Positions 44,010 through 52,886 of a stretch of DNA of 64,000 nt are shown here, piece by piece; the first letter of the stretch is position 1; each line of letters begins with the position of its first letter. The position numbers and the translations under genes are program-made. Source of the stretch: Hymenobacter convexus (lineage in GTDB: Bacteria; Bacteroidota; Bacteroidia; Cytophagales; Hymenobacteraceae); assembly GCF_030580955.1 (NCBI RefSeq), contig NZ_JAUQON010000014.1:62001-126000 (forward strand). The letters run 5' to 3'. The notes below the pieces were generated by a model that saw only the letters and a program-made list of their open reading frames with translations, did no database searches and was not told where the DNA came from.

Positions 44010-47009
44010 ATGAAAGTTGTTCTACGCGCTTTTGGTTCTGTAGCCGCTCTGGTAGCGGTGTTTCTGGCTCCCGATGCCCAGGCCCAGCGCGCCGACGGCG
44101 GCCGGCCGGCGCAGGACCCGTTCGGGCGGCGCGTGCTGCCGGCGCGGGCGGTACCGGGCGGGCGGTACGTAAATCATTCGCTGATAACTGAATACCCAAG
44201 GGCGGCCTCAACCAGAACGTACCGAGTAATTGTACCTGCTGCTGGAGGAAAAGAACGAACCTATCGCACCGTCAGCGAAGGGCAATACGCACCCGAAACG
44301 CTCCGACTAAAGAGCACCGATGGCAGCACATTGCAAATTCTGCCATGGGCTCCGGGAGTAATAAAAGTCACCTATTTCATTGCCGACCAGGCAACTAAGT
44401 TCGATACCTCAATAAGTGTCACGCAGAAACCCCAGCCGCTGGGGCAACTTTGCCGCCCAGGCTGCGATGGACCGCCGTCGAAGGCCATTGCCCGATATGG
44501 TCCTGACTTTTGCAAGGGCACCCTTTCAACGCCCAGTACGCTCACGTACCACGCCGACTGCCAGGATATTGTTATTAACAAGCAAACCCTAAGCGTAAGC
44601 ATCCGAGACATTGGCGGCGGTACTCAGGTGGAGGCCAACGCCCCCTTCCACCGTCTGGCCGCCTCCCCCGCCACCACGGCTGAGCCCGGTGGCGTAGGCG
44701 TGCGCTTCCGCCTCGCGCCGGGCGAGCAGCTCTACGGTACCGGCTCTCGGGCCCTGCCCGTGAACCGACGCGGCTACCGGCTGGAGCTTTACAACCAGGC
44801 CCACTACGGCTCCCAGAACAACGAGCCCAACCTGAACATCGCCCTGCCCACGGTGCTCAGCAGCCGGGGCTACATGCTGTTTTTCGACAACCACGCGCCT
44901 GGCTACCTCGACCTGGGCAAAGCCGATAAAAACGTGCTCGAATACGGCGGCGAAGGGCTGACTTCGCTTTCCTACTTCGTGATAACGGGCCGCAACCAAG
45001 CCGAAATCCTGGACCGCTACACTCGCCTGACGGGCCGGCAGCCGCTGCCGCCGCGCTGGGCGCTGGGGCTCATTCAGAGCCGCTTCGGCTACAAAACGGA
45101 TGTGGAGATGCAGAACGTAGCCGCCCGCATGCGCCGCGAAAACTTCCCGCTCGACGCACTGGTGCTGGACTTATACTGGTTTGGGGGCACCAAAAAACAG
45201 GGCGATTTGAGCTGGGACAAGGCCAACTTCCCCGACCCGACCGGCATGATGAGCGGTTTGAGCAAGCAGGGTGTGAAGACGATACTCATCTCGGAGCCTT
45301 ATGTGATGCGGACCTCGCGCAACGACTCGACGGTGCGCACGCAGGGGCTGGTGGGCACCACGACGGCGGGCCGGCCGTTCACGGTGGCGTCGTTCTGGGC
45401 CGGGCCGGCCAGCATACTGGACGTGTTCAAACCCCAGACGCGCGAATGGCTGTGGGGTTATTACAAAAAACTGCACCAGGAAGGCGCCGCCGGCTGGTGG
45501 TCCGACCTCGGCGAACCCGAAAACCACCCGGCGGCCATGCAGCACGCGCCCGGCCCGGCCCGCGCCGTGCACAACGCCTACGGGCAAAGCTGGGCCGGCA
45601 TCTTTACGGAAGGCTACGCGAAAGACTTTCCCGAGGAGCGGGTGTTCAACCTGGCGCGCTCGGGCTGGGCGGGCATGCAGCGCAACGGTGTGTTTCCGTG
45701 GTCGGGCGACATCAACCGCTCGTGGAGCGGCTACCGCGCCCAGGTGCCCGTGATGCTGGGCATGGGCATGGGCGGCGTGGGCTACATGCACTCCGACGCC
45801 GGCGGCTTCTGCGTGGGCGGCATCGACCCGGAGCTGTACACCCGCTGGCTGCAAATGGCCAGCCTCTGCCCCATTCTGCGCCCCCACGGCGAGGGCGTGC
45901 CGCCGGAGCCATATTATTACCCCGACCCTTATAAGAGCAGCGTGCGCGACGCGGTGCACCTGCGCTACCAGCTGCTGCCGTACCTGTACACGCTGGCCTG
46001 GCAGAACACGACGACGGGCGCGCCGCTGGTGCGGGGGCTCAATTTTGGTAATTATTACCATTTCCCGACGACGGGTAGTAAATCAACTGATTCTGACTAC
46101 CAAAATTCTGAATACCTCCTCGGCCCCAACCTGCTGGTGGCGCCCGTGCTCAACCCCAGCCAGCGGCGGCGCAACGTGCTGCTGCCAAGCGGCAACTGGA
46201 TTGATTTTTACACCAACAACACCTATGCCGGCAACAGCGTGGTGGGCGTGCCCGCGCCGCTGGCCCACACGCCGTTGCTGGTGCGGGCCGGCGCCTTCCT
46301 GCCGATGACAGCCTACCGGCCCAGCACTGCCCAGTACCGCCCCGATACCCTGCTGCTGCGCTACTACCCCGACCCCAGCGCGGCGGAATCGGAGTTCACG
46401 ATGTATGACGACGACGGGCATTCGGCCCAGGCGCTGGCCAAGCGGCAGTACGAGACGCTGACCATGCGCGGTTTCTGCACGCCCGCGCAGACCGATGTGA
46501 TACTGAGCAGCAACGGCGAGTACCCTGGCCAGCCGGTGTTCCGCTACGTGCGGCTGCTGGTGCAGCGGGTGGCCGCGCCGCCCACGGCCCTTTATTTCGA
46601 TGAGAAGCCGGTGCCGGCCGAGGGCTACTCCTACGACCCGGGGAAGCACGAGCTGGAAGTGCATTTCCTGATGAACGCCGGCGTGGCCGTGAGCATACGC
46701 GGCCTGAAAATTCTGACCAATATGGCCCCCAATTCTACGCCCGAGGCCCTGACGCTGGAAGCACCAGATAGCCGCAGCTTTGGGCCCGGCGGCACCACGC
46801 TGCGTTACACCTGCCACGAGGGGCAGCCAGCGCCGCTGCTCATCCGCAACGCGCAGGGGGAGGTGGTGCGTACGCTGGCGCTGGAACCCAACACCGAGTC
46901 CCACGCGCTGGCCTGGGACGCCCGCGACGACGCCCGCCGGCCCGTGCCGCCCGGCGTGTACACGGCCGAAGCCGCCGGCCAGCACCAACGGCTGATTGTG
47001 ACGAAATAG
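44010..47009 (+). CDS. Secreted GH31 alpha-glucosidase-like enzyme with T9SS-type C-terminal domain
   Basis: 999-residue exported GH31 enzyme. Signal peptide MKVVLRAFGSVAALVAVFLA with cleavage near AQAQ. An N-terminal beta domain (about 80-270) holds a short Cys-rich insert (LCRPGCDG, FCKG, ADCQD). The barrel shows LDLYWFGG, nucleophile D499 (WWSDLGEPE) and acid/base D567 (WSGDINRSW). DUF5110 follows at about 760-840. The last 75 residues (LRTLALEPNTESH, LAWDARDDARRPVPPGVYTA) match the FlgD-Ig/type IX sorting domain, so it is probably sent to the cell surface. About 44160-44640 is AT-richer than the rest. The ATG at 44010 is preferred over the TTG before it. Likely alpha-glucan or alpha-xyloside hydrolysis. 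Confidence 0.9.
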   Translation: MKVVLRAFGSVAALVAVFLAPDAQAQRADGGRPAQDPFGRRVLPARAVPGGRYVNHSLITEYPRAASTRTYRVIVPAAGGKERTYRTVSEGQYAPETLRLKSTDGSTLQILPWAPGVIKVTYFIADQATKFDTSISVTQKPQPLGQLCRPGCDGPPSKAIARYGPDFCKGTLSTPSTLTYHADCQDIVINKQTLSVSIRDIGGGTQVEANAPFHRLAASPATTAEPGGVGVRFRLAPGEQLYGTGSRALPVNRRGYRLELYNQAHYGSQNNEPNLNIALPTVLSSRGYMLFFDNHAPGYLDLGKADKNVLEYGGEGLTSLSYFVITGRNQAEILDRYTRLTGRQPLPPRWALGLIQSRFGYKTDVEMQNVAARMRRENFPLDALVLDLYWFGGTKKQGDLSWDKANFPDPTGMMSGLSKQGVKTILISEPYVMRTSRNDSTVRTQGLVGTTTAGRPFTVASFWAGPASILDVFKPQTREWLWGYYKKLHQEGAAGWWSDLGEPENHPAAMQHAPGPARAVHNAYGQSWAGIFTEGYAKDFPEERVFNLARSGWAGMQRNGVFPWSGDINRSWSGYRAQVPVMLGMGMGGVGYMHSDAGGFCVGGIDPELYTRWLQMASLCPILRPHGEGVPPEPYYYPDPYKSSVRDAVHLRYQLLPYLYTLAWQNTTTGAPLVRGLNFGNYYHFPTTGSKSTDSDYQNSEYLLGPNLLVAPVLNPSQRRRNVLLPSGNWIDFYTNNTYAGNSVVGVPAPLAHTPLLVRAGAFLPMTAYRPSTAQYRPDTLLLRYYPDPSAAESEFTMYDDDGHSAQALAKRQYETLTMRGFCTPAQTDVILSSNGEYPGQPVFRYVRLLVQRVAAPPTALYFDEKPVPAEGYSYDPGKHELEVHFLMNAGVAVSIRGLKILTNMAPNSTPEALTLEAPDSRSFGPGGTTLRYTCHEGQPAPLLIRNAQGEVVRTLALEPNTESHALAWDARDDARRPVPPGVYTAEAAGQHQRLIVTK

Positions 47010-47084
47010 CCTTATAACACATGCTTCAGCCTGTGCCGAAGTGGCCCGACGCCGCGCAGACAACGGCCCGTGCTATAAAACATT

Positions 47085-47630
47085 ATGCAAACTTTCGATT
47101 CTGCCCGCTTGCATTTCCGCCCCCTCACGGCCGCTGACGCGCCGGGCATGTTCGCGCTCGACTCCGACCCGGCCGTGCACCGCTACCTCGGCGGCGTGGG
47201 CGGCCAGATGGTGACCGAACTGGCCCAAAGCACCGACACCATCGCCTTCATTCAGGCCCAATACGCGGCAGTTGGCATCGGGCGCTGGGCCGTGCTGCGG
47301 CGCGAAACCGACGAGTTCATGGGCTGGGCGGGGCTGAAGCTTGTGGCCGGCCCCGTGAACGGCCAGCGTGATTTTTACGACCTTGGCTACCGCTTTCGGC
47401 CGCAGTTCTGGGGGCAGGGCTACGGCTCGGAAGCGGCGCAGGCCTGGCTCGAATACGGGTTTCAAACCCTGCGGCTGCCCCGCATTTGCGCCTATGCGGA
47501 CGCGGAAAATGCGGGCTCCCGCCGGATTCTGACCAAGATTGGCCTGCGCGAGAGCAATGAGTTCACCGAAGGCGGCACGCGCTGCTTCTGGTACGAGGCC
47601 GACGCGCCCGGCTTGTCAAAAGCGTTTTAG
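47085..47630 (+). CDS. GNAT family N-acetyltransferase (RimJ/RimL-like)
   Basis: 181-residue acetyl-CoA-dependent transferase. It starts with the typical TARLHFRPLTAADAPGMFAL-like pattern (here FDSARLHFRPLTAADAPGMF), has the motif A core YRFRPQFWGQGYGSEAAQAW (Q/R-x-x-G-x-G/A variant GQGYGS) and ENAGSRRILTKIGLRE. Such proteins modify protein N-termini or small amines; the substrate here is unknown. Its 3' end overlaps the convergent PAP2 gene by 15 bases. Confidence 0.9.
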   Translation: MQTFDSARLHFRPLTAADAPGMFALDSDPAVHRYLGGVGGQMVTELAQSTDTIAFIQAQYAAVGIGRWAVLRRETDEFMGWAGLKLVAGPVNGQRDFYDLGYRFRPQFWGQGYGSEAAQAWLEYGFQTLRLPRICAYADAENAGSRRILTKIGLRESNEFTEGGTRCFWYEADAPGLSKAF

Positions 47631-48278
47631 TTCAGCGGCTTGCTCCGGCCAGAACTGCCCGGCCCCCAGTTGCACCAGCAGCACCCAGCCCACGGCAGCC
47701 GCCCAGCCGGCCAGCACATCCGACGGGTTGTGCACGCCCAGGTACATGCGCGCCCAGCCCACGGCCAGCGAGAATAGCGGCCCCAGCACCCGCACCCAGC
47801 CCCGAAACCGGCTGCGCCCCAGCAAAAAAACCAGCGCCGTGGCGATGGCCGCCGTGTCCATGGCGTGCCCGCTGGGGAAGCTGAGCGTGGTTTCGGGCCG
47901 CAGGCTGAGCCAGAATGCGGGCCGGGGCCGCGCCACCAGCGCCTTGATAACCTGGGTGAGCAGCATGGAGCCGCCGACTGCCACCAGCCAGACCACGGCC
48001 GGACGCCACTGTCGGCGGCGCAGCAGCGCCAGCAGCACCAGCACCCCCAGGCCCACCATCGGCCCGGTGTTGCCCACAATGGTGAGGAAAACGGCCAGCC
48101 CGTCGAGCACCGGCGTGGCGTGGCGGTGCCAGAACAGCAGAATCGAAGCATCCCAGCTCAGGGGCAGCCCATTGGCGCGCACCACGGCCACCGCCAGCCC
48201 ACCGAATACGGCCCACGCCAGCGTGAGCAGCGTCCAACGCCGTGAATTTTCAGGGATAGATGTTGCGGGCGAAGTCAT
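47616..48278 (-). CDS. PAP2 family phosphatase (first of two)
   Basis: 220-residue membrane phosphatase with about six helices. The three PAP2 signatures are present: KALVARPRPAFW (KxxxxxxRP), SFPSGHAM (PSGH) and GWARMYLGVHNPSDVL (SRx5Hx3D variant with R and H, D). Such enzymes dephosphorylate undecaprenyl diphosphate or phosphatidate on the outer face of the membrane. It is 48 bases downstream of a second PAP2 gene on the same strand; the two share the layout and are probably paralogues in one operon. The 3' end overlaps the convergent GNAT gene. Confidence 0.9.
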   Translation of the reverse strand: MTSPATSIPENSRRWTLLTLAWAVFGGLAVAVVRANGLPLSWDASILLFWHRHATPVLDGLAVFLTIVGNTGPMVGLGVLVLLALLRRRQWRPAVVWLVAVGGSMLLTQVIKALVARPRPAFWLSLRPETTLSFPSGHAMDTAAIATALVFLLGRSRFRGWVRVLGPLFSLAVGWARMYLGVHNPSDVLAGWAAAVGWVLLVQLGAGQFWPEQAAELKRF

Positions 48279-48326
48279 TGAGCAGCAAACCGGGATTGAA
48301 ACCCCGGCAAATAAACCGCCCGGCCG

Positions 48327-49067
48327 CTAAGTCGCCGCCCCGGGAGCCTCGCGGGGCGCCGCCACCATCTTGGGCAGGCGGCGGTGCAGGGCCTCGCGCC
48401 ACAGCCGCCGCAGCTCGTGAAACTCGGGCGAAAACAGCAGGTGCAGCCCCGCCACCCAGCCCACCGAGCCGGTCCAGCCGGCCAGCACATCGGACGGGTA
48501 ATGCACGCCCAGGTACATGCGGCTCCAGCCCACGCCCAGCGCAAACAGCGGCCCCAGCGCCCAGGCCAACCAGCGCCCGGGGTGCTTCCACAGCAAAAAC
48601 CCCAGCGCCGTGACCACGGCCGCCGCGCCCATGGCGTGCCCGCTGGGAAAGCTGTAGTAAAACGCCGGCTTCAGACTCACCCACAGCGCCGGCCGGGGCC
48701 GGGCAAAGAGCACCTTCACCAGCAGGTTCAGCCCCATGGCGCCGCCCACCGAGAGCCCGAAAAACCACGCCTGCGCGCGCCGGCCCCACCGGGCCAGCCC
48801 CAGCGTGCTGGCAATGGCTACCGCACTCATCGGCAGTGGGTCGCCGGCGGCGGTGAGGCCCAGCGCCAGCCGGTCGAGCCCCGGCGAGGCGTGCTGGTGC
48901 AAAAACTCCAGAATGGCCTTGTCGCCGATGAAGCCGCCGGACTCCCAGATGTCTTCGGCCACATTCACAAACACCACCCAGGGCAGCACCAGCCCGGCCA
49001 TCAGGGCCAGCAGCAGCACCTTATGAGCCCGGAACGCACGGCGCAGGCGCAGCCAGAAGGAAGACAT
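48327..49067 (-). CDS. PAP2 family phosphatase (second of two)
   Basis: 246-residue membrane phosphatase paralogous to its neighbour. Signatures: KVLFARPRPALW, YSFPSGHAM, GWSRMYLGVHYPSDVL. The start at 49067 (MSSFWLRLRRAFRAHKVLLL) gives a basic N-terminus before the first helix, better than the earlier in-frame ATG at 49109, which overlaps the repeat. The C-terminus is about 25 residues longer and charged (RLWREALHRRLPKMVAAPRE). Probably co-transcribed with the gene at 48278. Different substrates (undecaprenyl diphosphate versus another lipid phosphate) could explain two copies. Confidence 0.9.
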   Translation of the reverse strand: MSSFWLRLRRAFRAHKVLLLALMAGLVLPWVVFVNVAEDIWESGGFIGDKAILEFLHQHASPGLDRLALGLTAAGDPLPMSAVAIASTLGLARWGRRAQAWFFGLSVGGAMGLNLLVKVLFARPRPALWVSLKPAFYYSFPSGHAMGAAAVVTALGFLLWKHPGRWLAWALGPLFALGVGWSRMYLGVHYPSDVLAGWTGSVGWVAGLHLLFSPEFHELRRLWREALHRRLPKMVAAPREAPGAAT

Positions 49068-49104
49068 GAATCGGCAAAAAGGATGAGCAATTAGCAAAAG
49101 GACC

Positions 49105-49204
49105 GTCATGCTGAGCGCAGCCGAAGCATTTCTACCGCAATAGTAAAATCAATCGAATAGTTTGCGTTGCGCGGTAGAGATGCTTCGACTACGCTCAACA
49201 TGAC
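49105..49204. repeat. Family A dispersed palindrome, long class, inverted
   Basis: Arms GTCATGCTGAGCGCAGCCGA... and ...CGACTACGCTCAACATGAC, with several unpaired changes in the right arm. Loop contains AGTAAAATCAATCGAATAG, the reverse complement of the core in the copy at 6014. A further arm end (CTCAGCATGACGG) is at 49217-49229. Confidence 0.88.
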
Positions 49205-49257
49205 GTTCCTCTAAAACTCAGCATGACGGTTTTCAGGGGCCTGTGGTTACCAAGCTC

Positions 49258-50292
49258 CTACCGCCCAAACTCCAGCACCCGAAACGTGCCGGGCACGATG
49301 CCGGGCCGCGGGTGCGGATTCTCGGCGGTGGGGGCGGGCGTGGGGCCGTAGTCGGCGGTGGCGGTGAAGAGGTGGTGGGTCTTGGGGTCGAGGGCGATGG
49401 TGCGGGCGCCGCGGGCGGTGGGCACACTGCCCAGCACGGTGTATTTGGTGGGCGAGTCCTGGTGGATGACGGTAAACGTGCCCGAGCCGTTCGAGACGAC
49501 GACGTTGCCGGTGCTGGGGTCGAACACGGCGCCGTCGGTGCCCTTGGCGGTGGGCAGCACGGCTACTTGCTTGCCGGTTTTGCTGTCCGTCACCACCAGC
49601 TTCTCGTTGGCGCAGCCGCTGAAGAGGCGGTTGGCGCGGGGGTCGTAGCCGAGACCGGTGGGCTCCTCGCCGGGCTTCACGGAGGTCCGTTTCAGCACAG
49701 CCAGGGTTTTGGCGTCGAACTCGACGACCTCGCTTTTGTCTTCGAGGTTGACGAAAATATGGCCTTTGCCATCGCTGGCGGGGGCTTCCGCGTCGCCGCC
49801 CAGCTCGGCGGTGCCCAGCACGGCGCCGGTTTTGGCGTCGAGCACGGTGCTGCGCCCGCCGTCGTTGCTGAAAATGAACACGCGGCCGGAAAAGGCGTCG
49901 TAGAACAGCGCATCCGGCTTGGGCCCCGTCGGGATGGGCGCGCCGATGGGCTTCAGCGTTTTCACATCGAACACCACGCAGGTGTTGTTGCGCCCGCAGG
50001 TGATGTAGCCGCGCCCCGCGCCCGGCACCACCTCGATGCCGTGCACGCCGGGCGTGTTCGGGATGGTGCCCAGCAGCTGGCGCGTGTGCAAATCGACCAC
50101 TTCCACCTGCGTGCCGTGCGACACGTAGAGGCGCTCCCCGGCGGGGTCCACCGAGAGGTAGTCCCAGCCGCCCTCGCCGCCGATGGCAATGGTGTGGAGC
50201 AAGTGGTAGGGCGGGGCGGGGGCCGTCGGTTGGGCGCGGGGCGGGCCGCCGGGCAGGAGCGCGCAGCAGGCAATAATCAGCAGGTTTTTCAC
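49258..50292 (-). CDS. YncE-like beta-propeller protein, GTG start
   Basis: 344-residue exported propeller of the YncE/YVTN type. There is no ATG in the right place; the GTG at 50292 gives V/M-KNLLIIACCALLPGGPPRA as signal peptide, possibly with a lipobox-like IACC. Repeats of the form 'LDPKTHHLFTATAD', 'VVDLHTRQLLGTIPNT' and 'TVLDAKTGAVLGTAEL' make about seven blades. Members bind proteins, DNA or small ligands or act as dehydrogenase-like sensors. It is the third gene after the AraC regulator on the same strand, behind YceI (76 bases gap). Confidence 0.85.
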   Translation of the reverse strand: MKNLLIIACCALLPGGPPRAQPTAPAPPYHLLHTIAIGGEGGWDYLSVDPAGERLYVSHGTQVEVVDLHTRQLLGTIPNTPGVHGIEVVPGAGRGYITCGRNNTCVVFDVKTLKPIGAPIPTGPKPDALFYDAFSGRVFIFSNDGGRSTVLDAKTGAVLGTAELGGDAEAPASDGKGHIFVNLEDKSEVVEFDAKTLAVLKRTSVKPGEEPTGLGYDPRANRLFSGCANEKLVVTDSKTGKQVAVLPTAKGTDGAVFDPSTGNVVVSNGSGTFTVIHQDSPTKYTVLGSVPTARGARTIALDPKTHHLFTATADYGPTPAPTAENPHPRPGIVPGTFRVLEFGR

Positions 50293-50368
50293 AGAGAAGC
50301 GGGCTTGGTGTGGCAGGATGGCCGCGAAGGTCACGCTCGATTCTGTAGCCAAGCTGAAGTGCCGCCCG

Positions 50369-50920
50369 CTACCGCGCCACCACGTCGAAGGCCACCTCGA
50401 ACGTGTTGCGAATAGCGTAGCTGCCCAGGTTCTGGAAGAAGGCGCTGGAGTTGTAGTTGATGCCGAACTGAGTGCGGTCGAGGGTAGCGGTGCCGCGCAG
50501 GCGCAGGCCGCCCGCCACCGGCTCGATGGCCACCGGAAAGTCGACCGGCCGGGCCTGGCCCTTGAGCGTGAGCGTGCCCCGCGCCCGGCCCGCTTTAAAC
50601 TCGGTGAGCTCAAACACCCCGGTGGGAAATTTGGCCGCGTCGAAGAAGTCGGCGCCGCGCAGGTGCTCGGCCAACTGGGCCTGCTCGTGGGCAATGGTGG
50701 CCATGTCGATTACCACGCGGGCGGCGCGCACGGTTTGGCCCTCGGCCGCCACGCTGCCCTCGCGCAGCCGGATGGTGCCCTGCGGCGCCCAGGCGCCCGC
50801 CTCGGCGTGGCCGGTCCAGGTGAGGGTGCTGGCGGCGGGGTCGAGGCGGTAGGTGGTGGCGGTGGGGCGGGTGGCCAGCAGGCTCAAGAAGGAAAACAGG
50901 GAAATCAGAAGGGTTTTCAT
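50369..50920 (-). CDS. YceI family periplasmic protein
   Basis: 183-residue exported lipocalin-like protein of the YceI family, which bind isoprenoid or similar hydrophobic molecules. Signal peptide MKTLLISLFSFLSLLATRP. Conserved parts: TYRLDPAASTLTWTGHAEAG, ARVVIDMATI, LRGADFFDAAKFPTGVFEL, GQARPVDFPVAIEP and LDRTQFGINYNS. It lies between a secreted unknown gene (26 bases upstream) and the YncE propeller gene, so the three form a likely operon for a periplasmic task. Confidence 0.92.
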   Translation of the reverse strand: MKTLLISLFSFLSLLATRPTATTYRLDPAASTLTWTGHAEAGAWAPQGTIRLREGSVAAEGQTVRAARVVIDMATIAHEQAQLAEHLRGADFFDAAKFPTGVFELTEFKAGRARGTLTLKGQARPVDFPVAIEPVAGGLRLRGTATLDRTQFGINYNSSAFFQNLGSYAIRNTFEVAFDVVAR

Positions 50921-50946
50921 ACGGGTATGTTTTAAGGTGGGAAGGG

Positions 50947-51480
50947 CTATTTGCCAACCTGCGGCTCGGCTTCGGTTTCAATCAGCCCGTAGCCTTTGTA
51001 GAGCCGGCCCTGGGCGTCTTTGGCGATGATGAACCAGAGGGCATCGCCGCCATAGAGCTGCTTGGCGCTGGCGGCGTAGCGGTAGTTTTTGGCAAAAGTG
51101 TAGGTGACGCCCTTCTTCAATTTGCCGCCGGGGCAACTAAACAGCTCGGCAAATTCGGCGGGCGTTTCGTGCAGGTTGGCTTGCCAGCCGGCGGCGCTGT
51201 ACCAGATGTAGCTGCCGCAGCTCACGATTTGCAGGTCGCCGGCTTCGGCGCGCACACTGGTGCTGTGTTTCCACACGTAGCCGCCGGGCACGGCGGGGTT
51301 GGGCTCGGGGTAAATGGGGTTGGGCGAGTGCCAGAGCGTGAGGCCCACGGGCAGGCGGCGCAGCTCGTCGGGCAGGGCGCGGGTGTGGTCAGTCCAGGCC
51401 GGGGCGGGGGTGGTCTGGGCTTGGCTCAGGGCCGGGCGCAGGGCCAGGGCGCCGAGGGTCAGCAGCAGGAAACGGGTCAT
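50947..51480 (-). CDS. Hypothetical secreted protein
   Basis: 177-residue exported protein, start at ATG 51480 (MTRFLLLTLGALALRPALSQ). Mature part is rich in Trp and Tyr (YIWYSAAGWQANLHETPAEF, AKNYRYAASAKQLYGGDALW) and contains Cys in VSCGSY and FSCPGG that may form a disulfide. No family recognised; the pattern suggests a small beta-rich periplasmic domain. First gene of the likely operon with YceI and YncE, 107 bases after the membrane AraC gene. A CACCTTTG box (one change from TAnnTTTG) is 25 bases upstream of the ATG. Confidence 0.65.
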   Translation of the reverse strand: MTRFLLLTLGALALRPALSQAQTTPAPAWTDHTRALPDELRRLPVGLTLWHSPNPIYPEPNPAVPGGYVWKHSTSVRAEAGDLQIVSCGSYIWYSAAGWQANLHETPAEFAELFSCPGGKLKKGVTYTFAKNYRYAASAKQLYGGDALWFIIAKDAQGRLYKGYGLIETEAEPQVGK

Positions 51481-51587
51481 GGTTGGGGCGTTTGAAGTAC
51501 GACCCAAAGGTGGCCCTCTGCCCTACTGCCCATCGCCCCAAAACCAGATGTGGGACGTTCCAATACCGGATTTGGGCCTAATTGGCG

Positions 51588-52814
51588 TCACCCGCCTCCG
51601 CCCTGATAATCCCGCGGCGCCACCCCCGTCACCTGCTTGAAAATCCGATTGAAGGTCGTCTTCGAATTGAAGCCGCTTTCGAAGGCGATGCCCAGTAGGG
51701 TGAAGCGCCGGGCATCGGGCGCGGCGAGGCGGCGCTGCACCTCGGCCACGCGGTAGCCGTTCACGAGGTCGTTGAAGGAACGGCCAAAGCCGGCGTTCAC
51801 GGTGGAGGAGATGAGGCGCGGCGGCAGGCCGATGTGGGCCGACAGCTCGGCCAAGGTCAGGGTCGGATTCTGGTAAAGCTGGTCGTCGACCAACGCCCGG
51901 CGGATGCGCTCCATAATGAGCGGGTCGGGGCCGGGCGCGGTGGCCGGAGCGGACGATTCCGGGAGTCGTGGAAGCCCGGTTTCAACAGGTACTTCGGCAG
52001 CGGCATTTGCTTCGGGAAATGCGGTTACTTCAGACGCTGCGGCGGGAGCCATTTCGGCAGCAACCATTTCATCAGCCGGCTCACCGGGCGCGAAGTGTAC
52101 GGCGCGCATATCGGCCTGCCGCAGGCCCACGATGCCGATGACAAACACCACCACGCCCAGCAGTTCGGTCGAATAATCGTAGCGGTAATACAAGCCGAAA
52201 AACTCGCGCAGCACCAGCTCGGCCAGCCACTGCACGCTCACCACGCCTAGCAGCACCAGCAGCCAGCGCAGCCACCGCAGGCGCAGGCGCGATACTTCCG
52301 AGAAGTTGTCTTCCAGCCAGCGGCTGTAGTGGCGCAGCAGGCGCAGGCTGAGAAACAGGTACACCATCAGCGAAACCCAGGTGCCGATGAACTCCAGCCG
52401 GTAGGTAACGGGCCGGTGCACACGCTGCCAGAAATTGAGGCGCACCGCGTAGGGCTGGAAGCGCAGCCACCAATACAGCGCCGCCTGTAGCAGCACCGGC
52501 CCGAAATGCAGCCAGTAACGGGGCCACCACCGAAACCCGTGGTTCACGAGGCTGCGCACGTAGAAATAGAGCAGCGGCCCAAACCCCAGCGAGTAGTAGA
52601 TGGGCGAGAAATACAGCTCCGCGTTCTGCCCGTACAGCCCCGAAACGCGAAAAAACCCGTCGAGCACCCACAGCGCGATGGCCACCATGAGCAGGGCCAG
52701 AAAGCGGTTCGACACCCGGTTGAACGGCGAGGCCGCCAGCAGCCCGGCCGCAAAACCGGCCTGCGCGATGACGGCAAACAGCGCCACCGTCATAAAGGAA
52801 ATCGGGACTTGCAT
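51588..52814 (-). CDS. Membrane-anchored AraC family regulator
   Basis: 408-residue one-component regulator with a membrane N-terminal half (about seven helices between 5 and 225) and a cytoplasmic AraC DNA-binding domain at the C-terminus (about 310-408: LTLAELSAHIGLPPRLISST, LLGIAFESGFNSKTTFNRIF, GVAPRDY). A variable linker rich in Ala, Glu and Pro joins them. Such proteins sense signals at the membrane without a kinase. It is divergent from the GH13 lipoprotein gene (72 bases between starts) and precedes the YceI/YncE set on its own strand, so either may be its target. An alternative start is 52829. Confidence 0.9.
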   Translation of the reverse strand: MQVPISFMTVALFAVIAQAGFAAGLLAASPFNRVSNRFLALLMVAIALWVLDGFFRVSGLYGQNAELYFSPIYYSLGFGPLLYFYVRSLVNHGFRWWPRYWLHFGPVLLQAALYWWLRFQPYAVRLNFWQRVHRPVTYRLEFIGTWVSLMVYLFLSLRLLRHYSRWLEDNFSEVSRLRLRWLRWLLVLLGVVSVQWLAELVLREFFGLYYRYDYSTELLGVVVFVIGIVGLRQADMRAVHFAPGEPADEMVAAEMAPAAASEVTAFPEANAAAEVPVETGLPRLPESSAPATAPGPDPLIMERIRRALVDDQLYQNPTLTLAELSAHIGLPPRLISSTVNAGFGRSFNDLVNGYRVAEVQRRLAAPDARRFTLLGIAFESGFNSKTTFNRIFKQVTGVAPRDYQGGGG

Positions 52815-52875
52815 AGGCCTGAGCGCCAACCGGCGGCCGTAAAGATGCAGTGCAGTTGCCGTTGCTGATTTTTCT

Positions 52876-52882
52876 TACTTTG
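52876..52882 (+). promoter_or_regulatory. Candidate -7 box immediately before the GH13 lipoprotein gene
   Basis: TACTTTG ends four bases before the ATG at 52887; GTTG at 52855-52858 is a weak -33 candidate with 17 bases between. It lies in the short divergent space shared with the AraC gene. Confidence 0.4.
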
Positions 52883-52886
52883 CGGC

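Noticed and set aside
50293..50694. Longer N-terminus for the YncE gene
   Set aside because: The frame is open upstream, but it overlaps the YceI gene in another frame and has Ser/Arg/Pro-rich shadow sequence; the GTG at 50292 starts a proper signal peptide.
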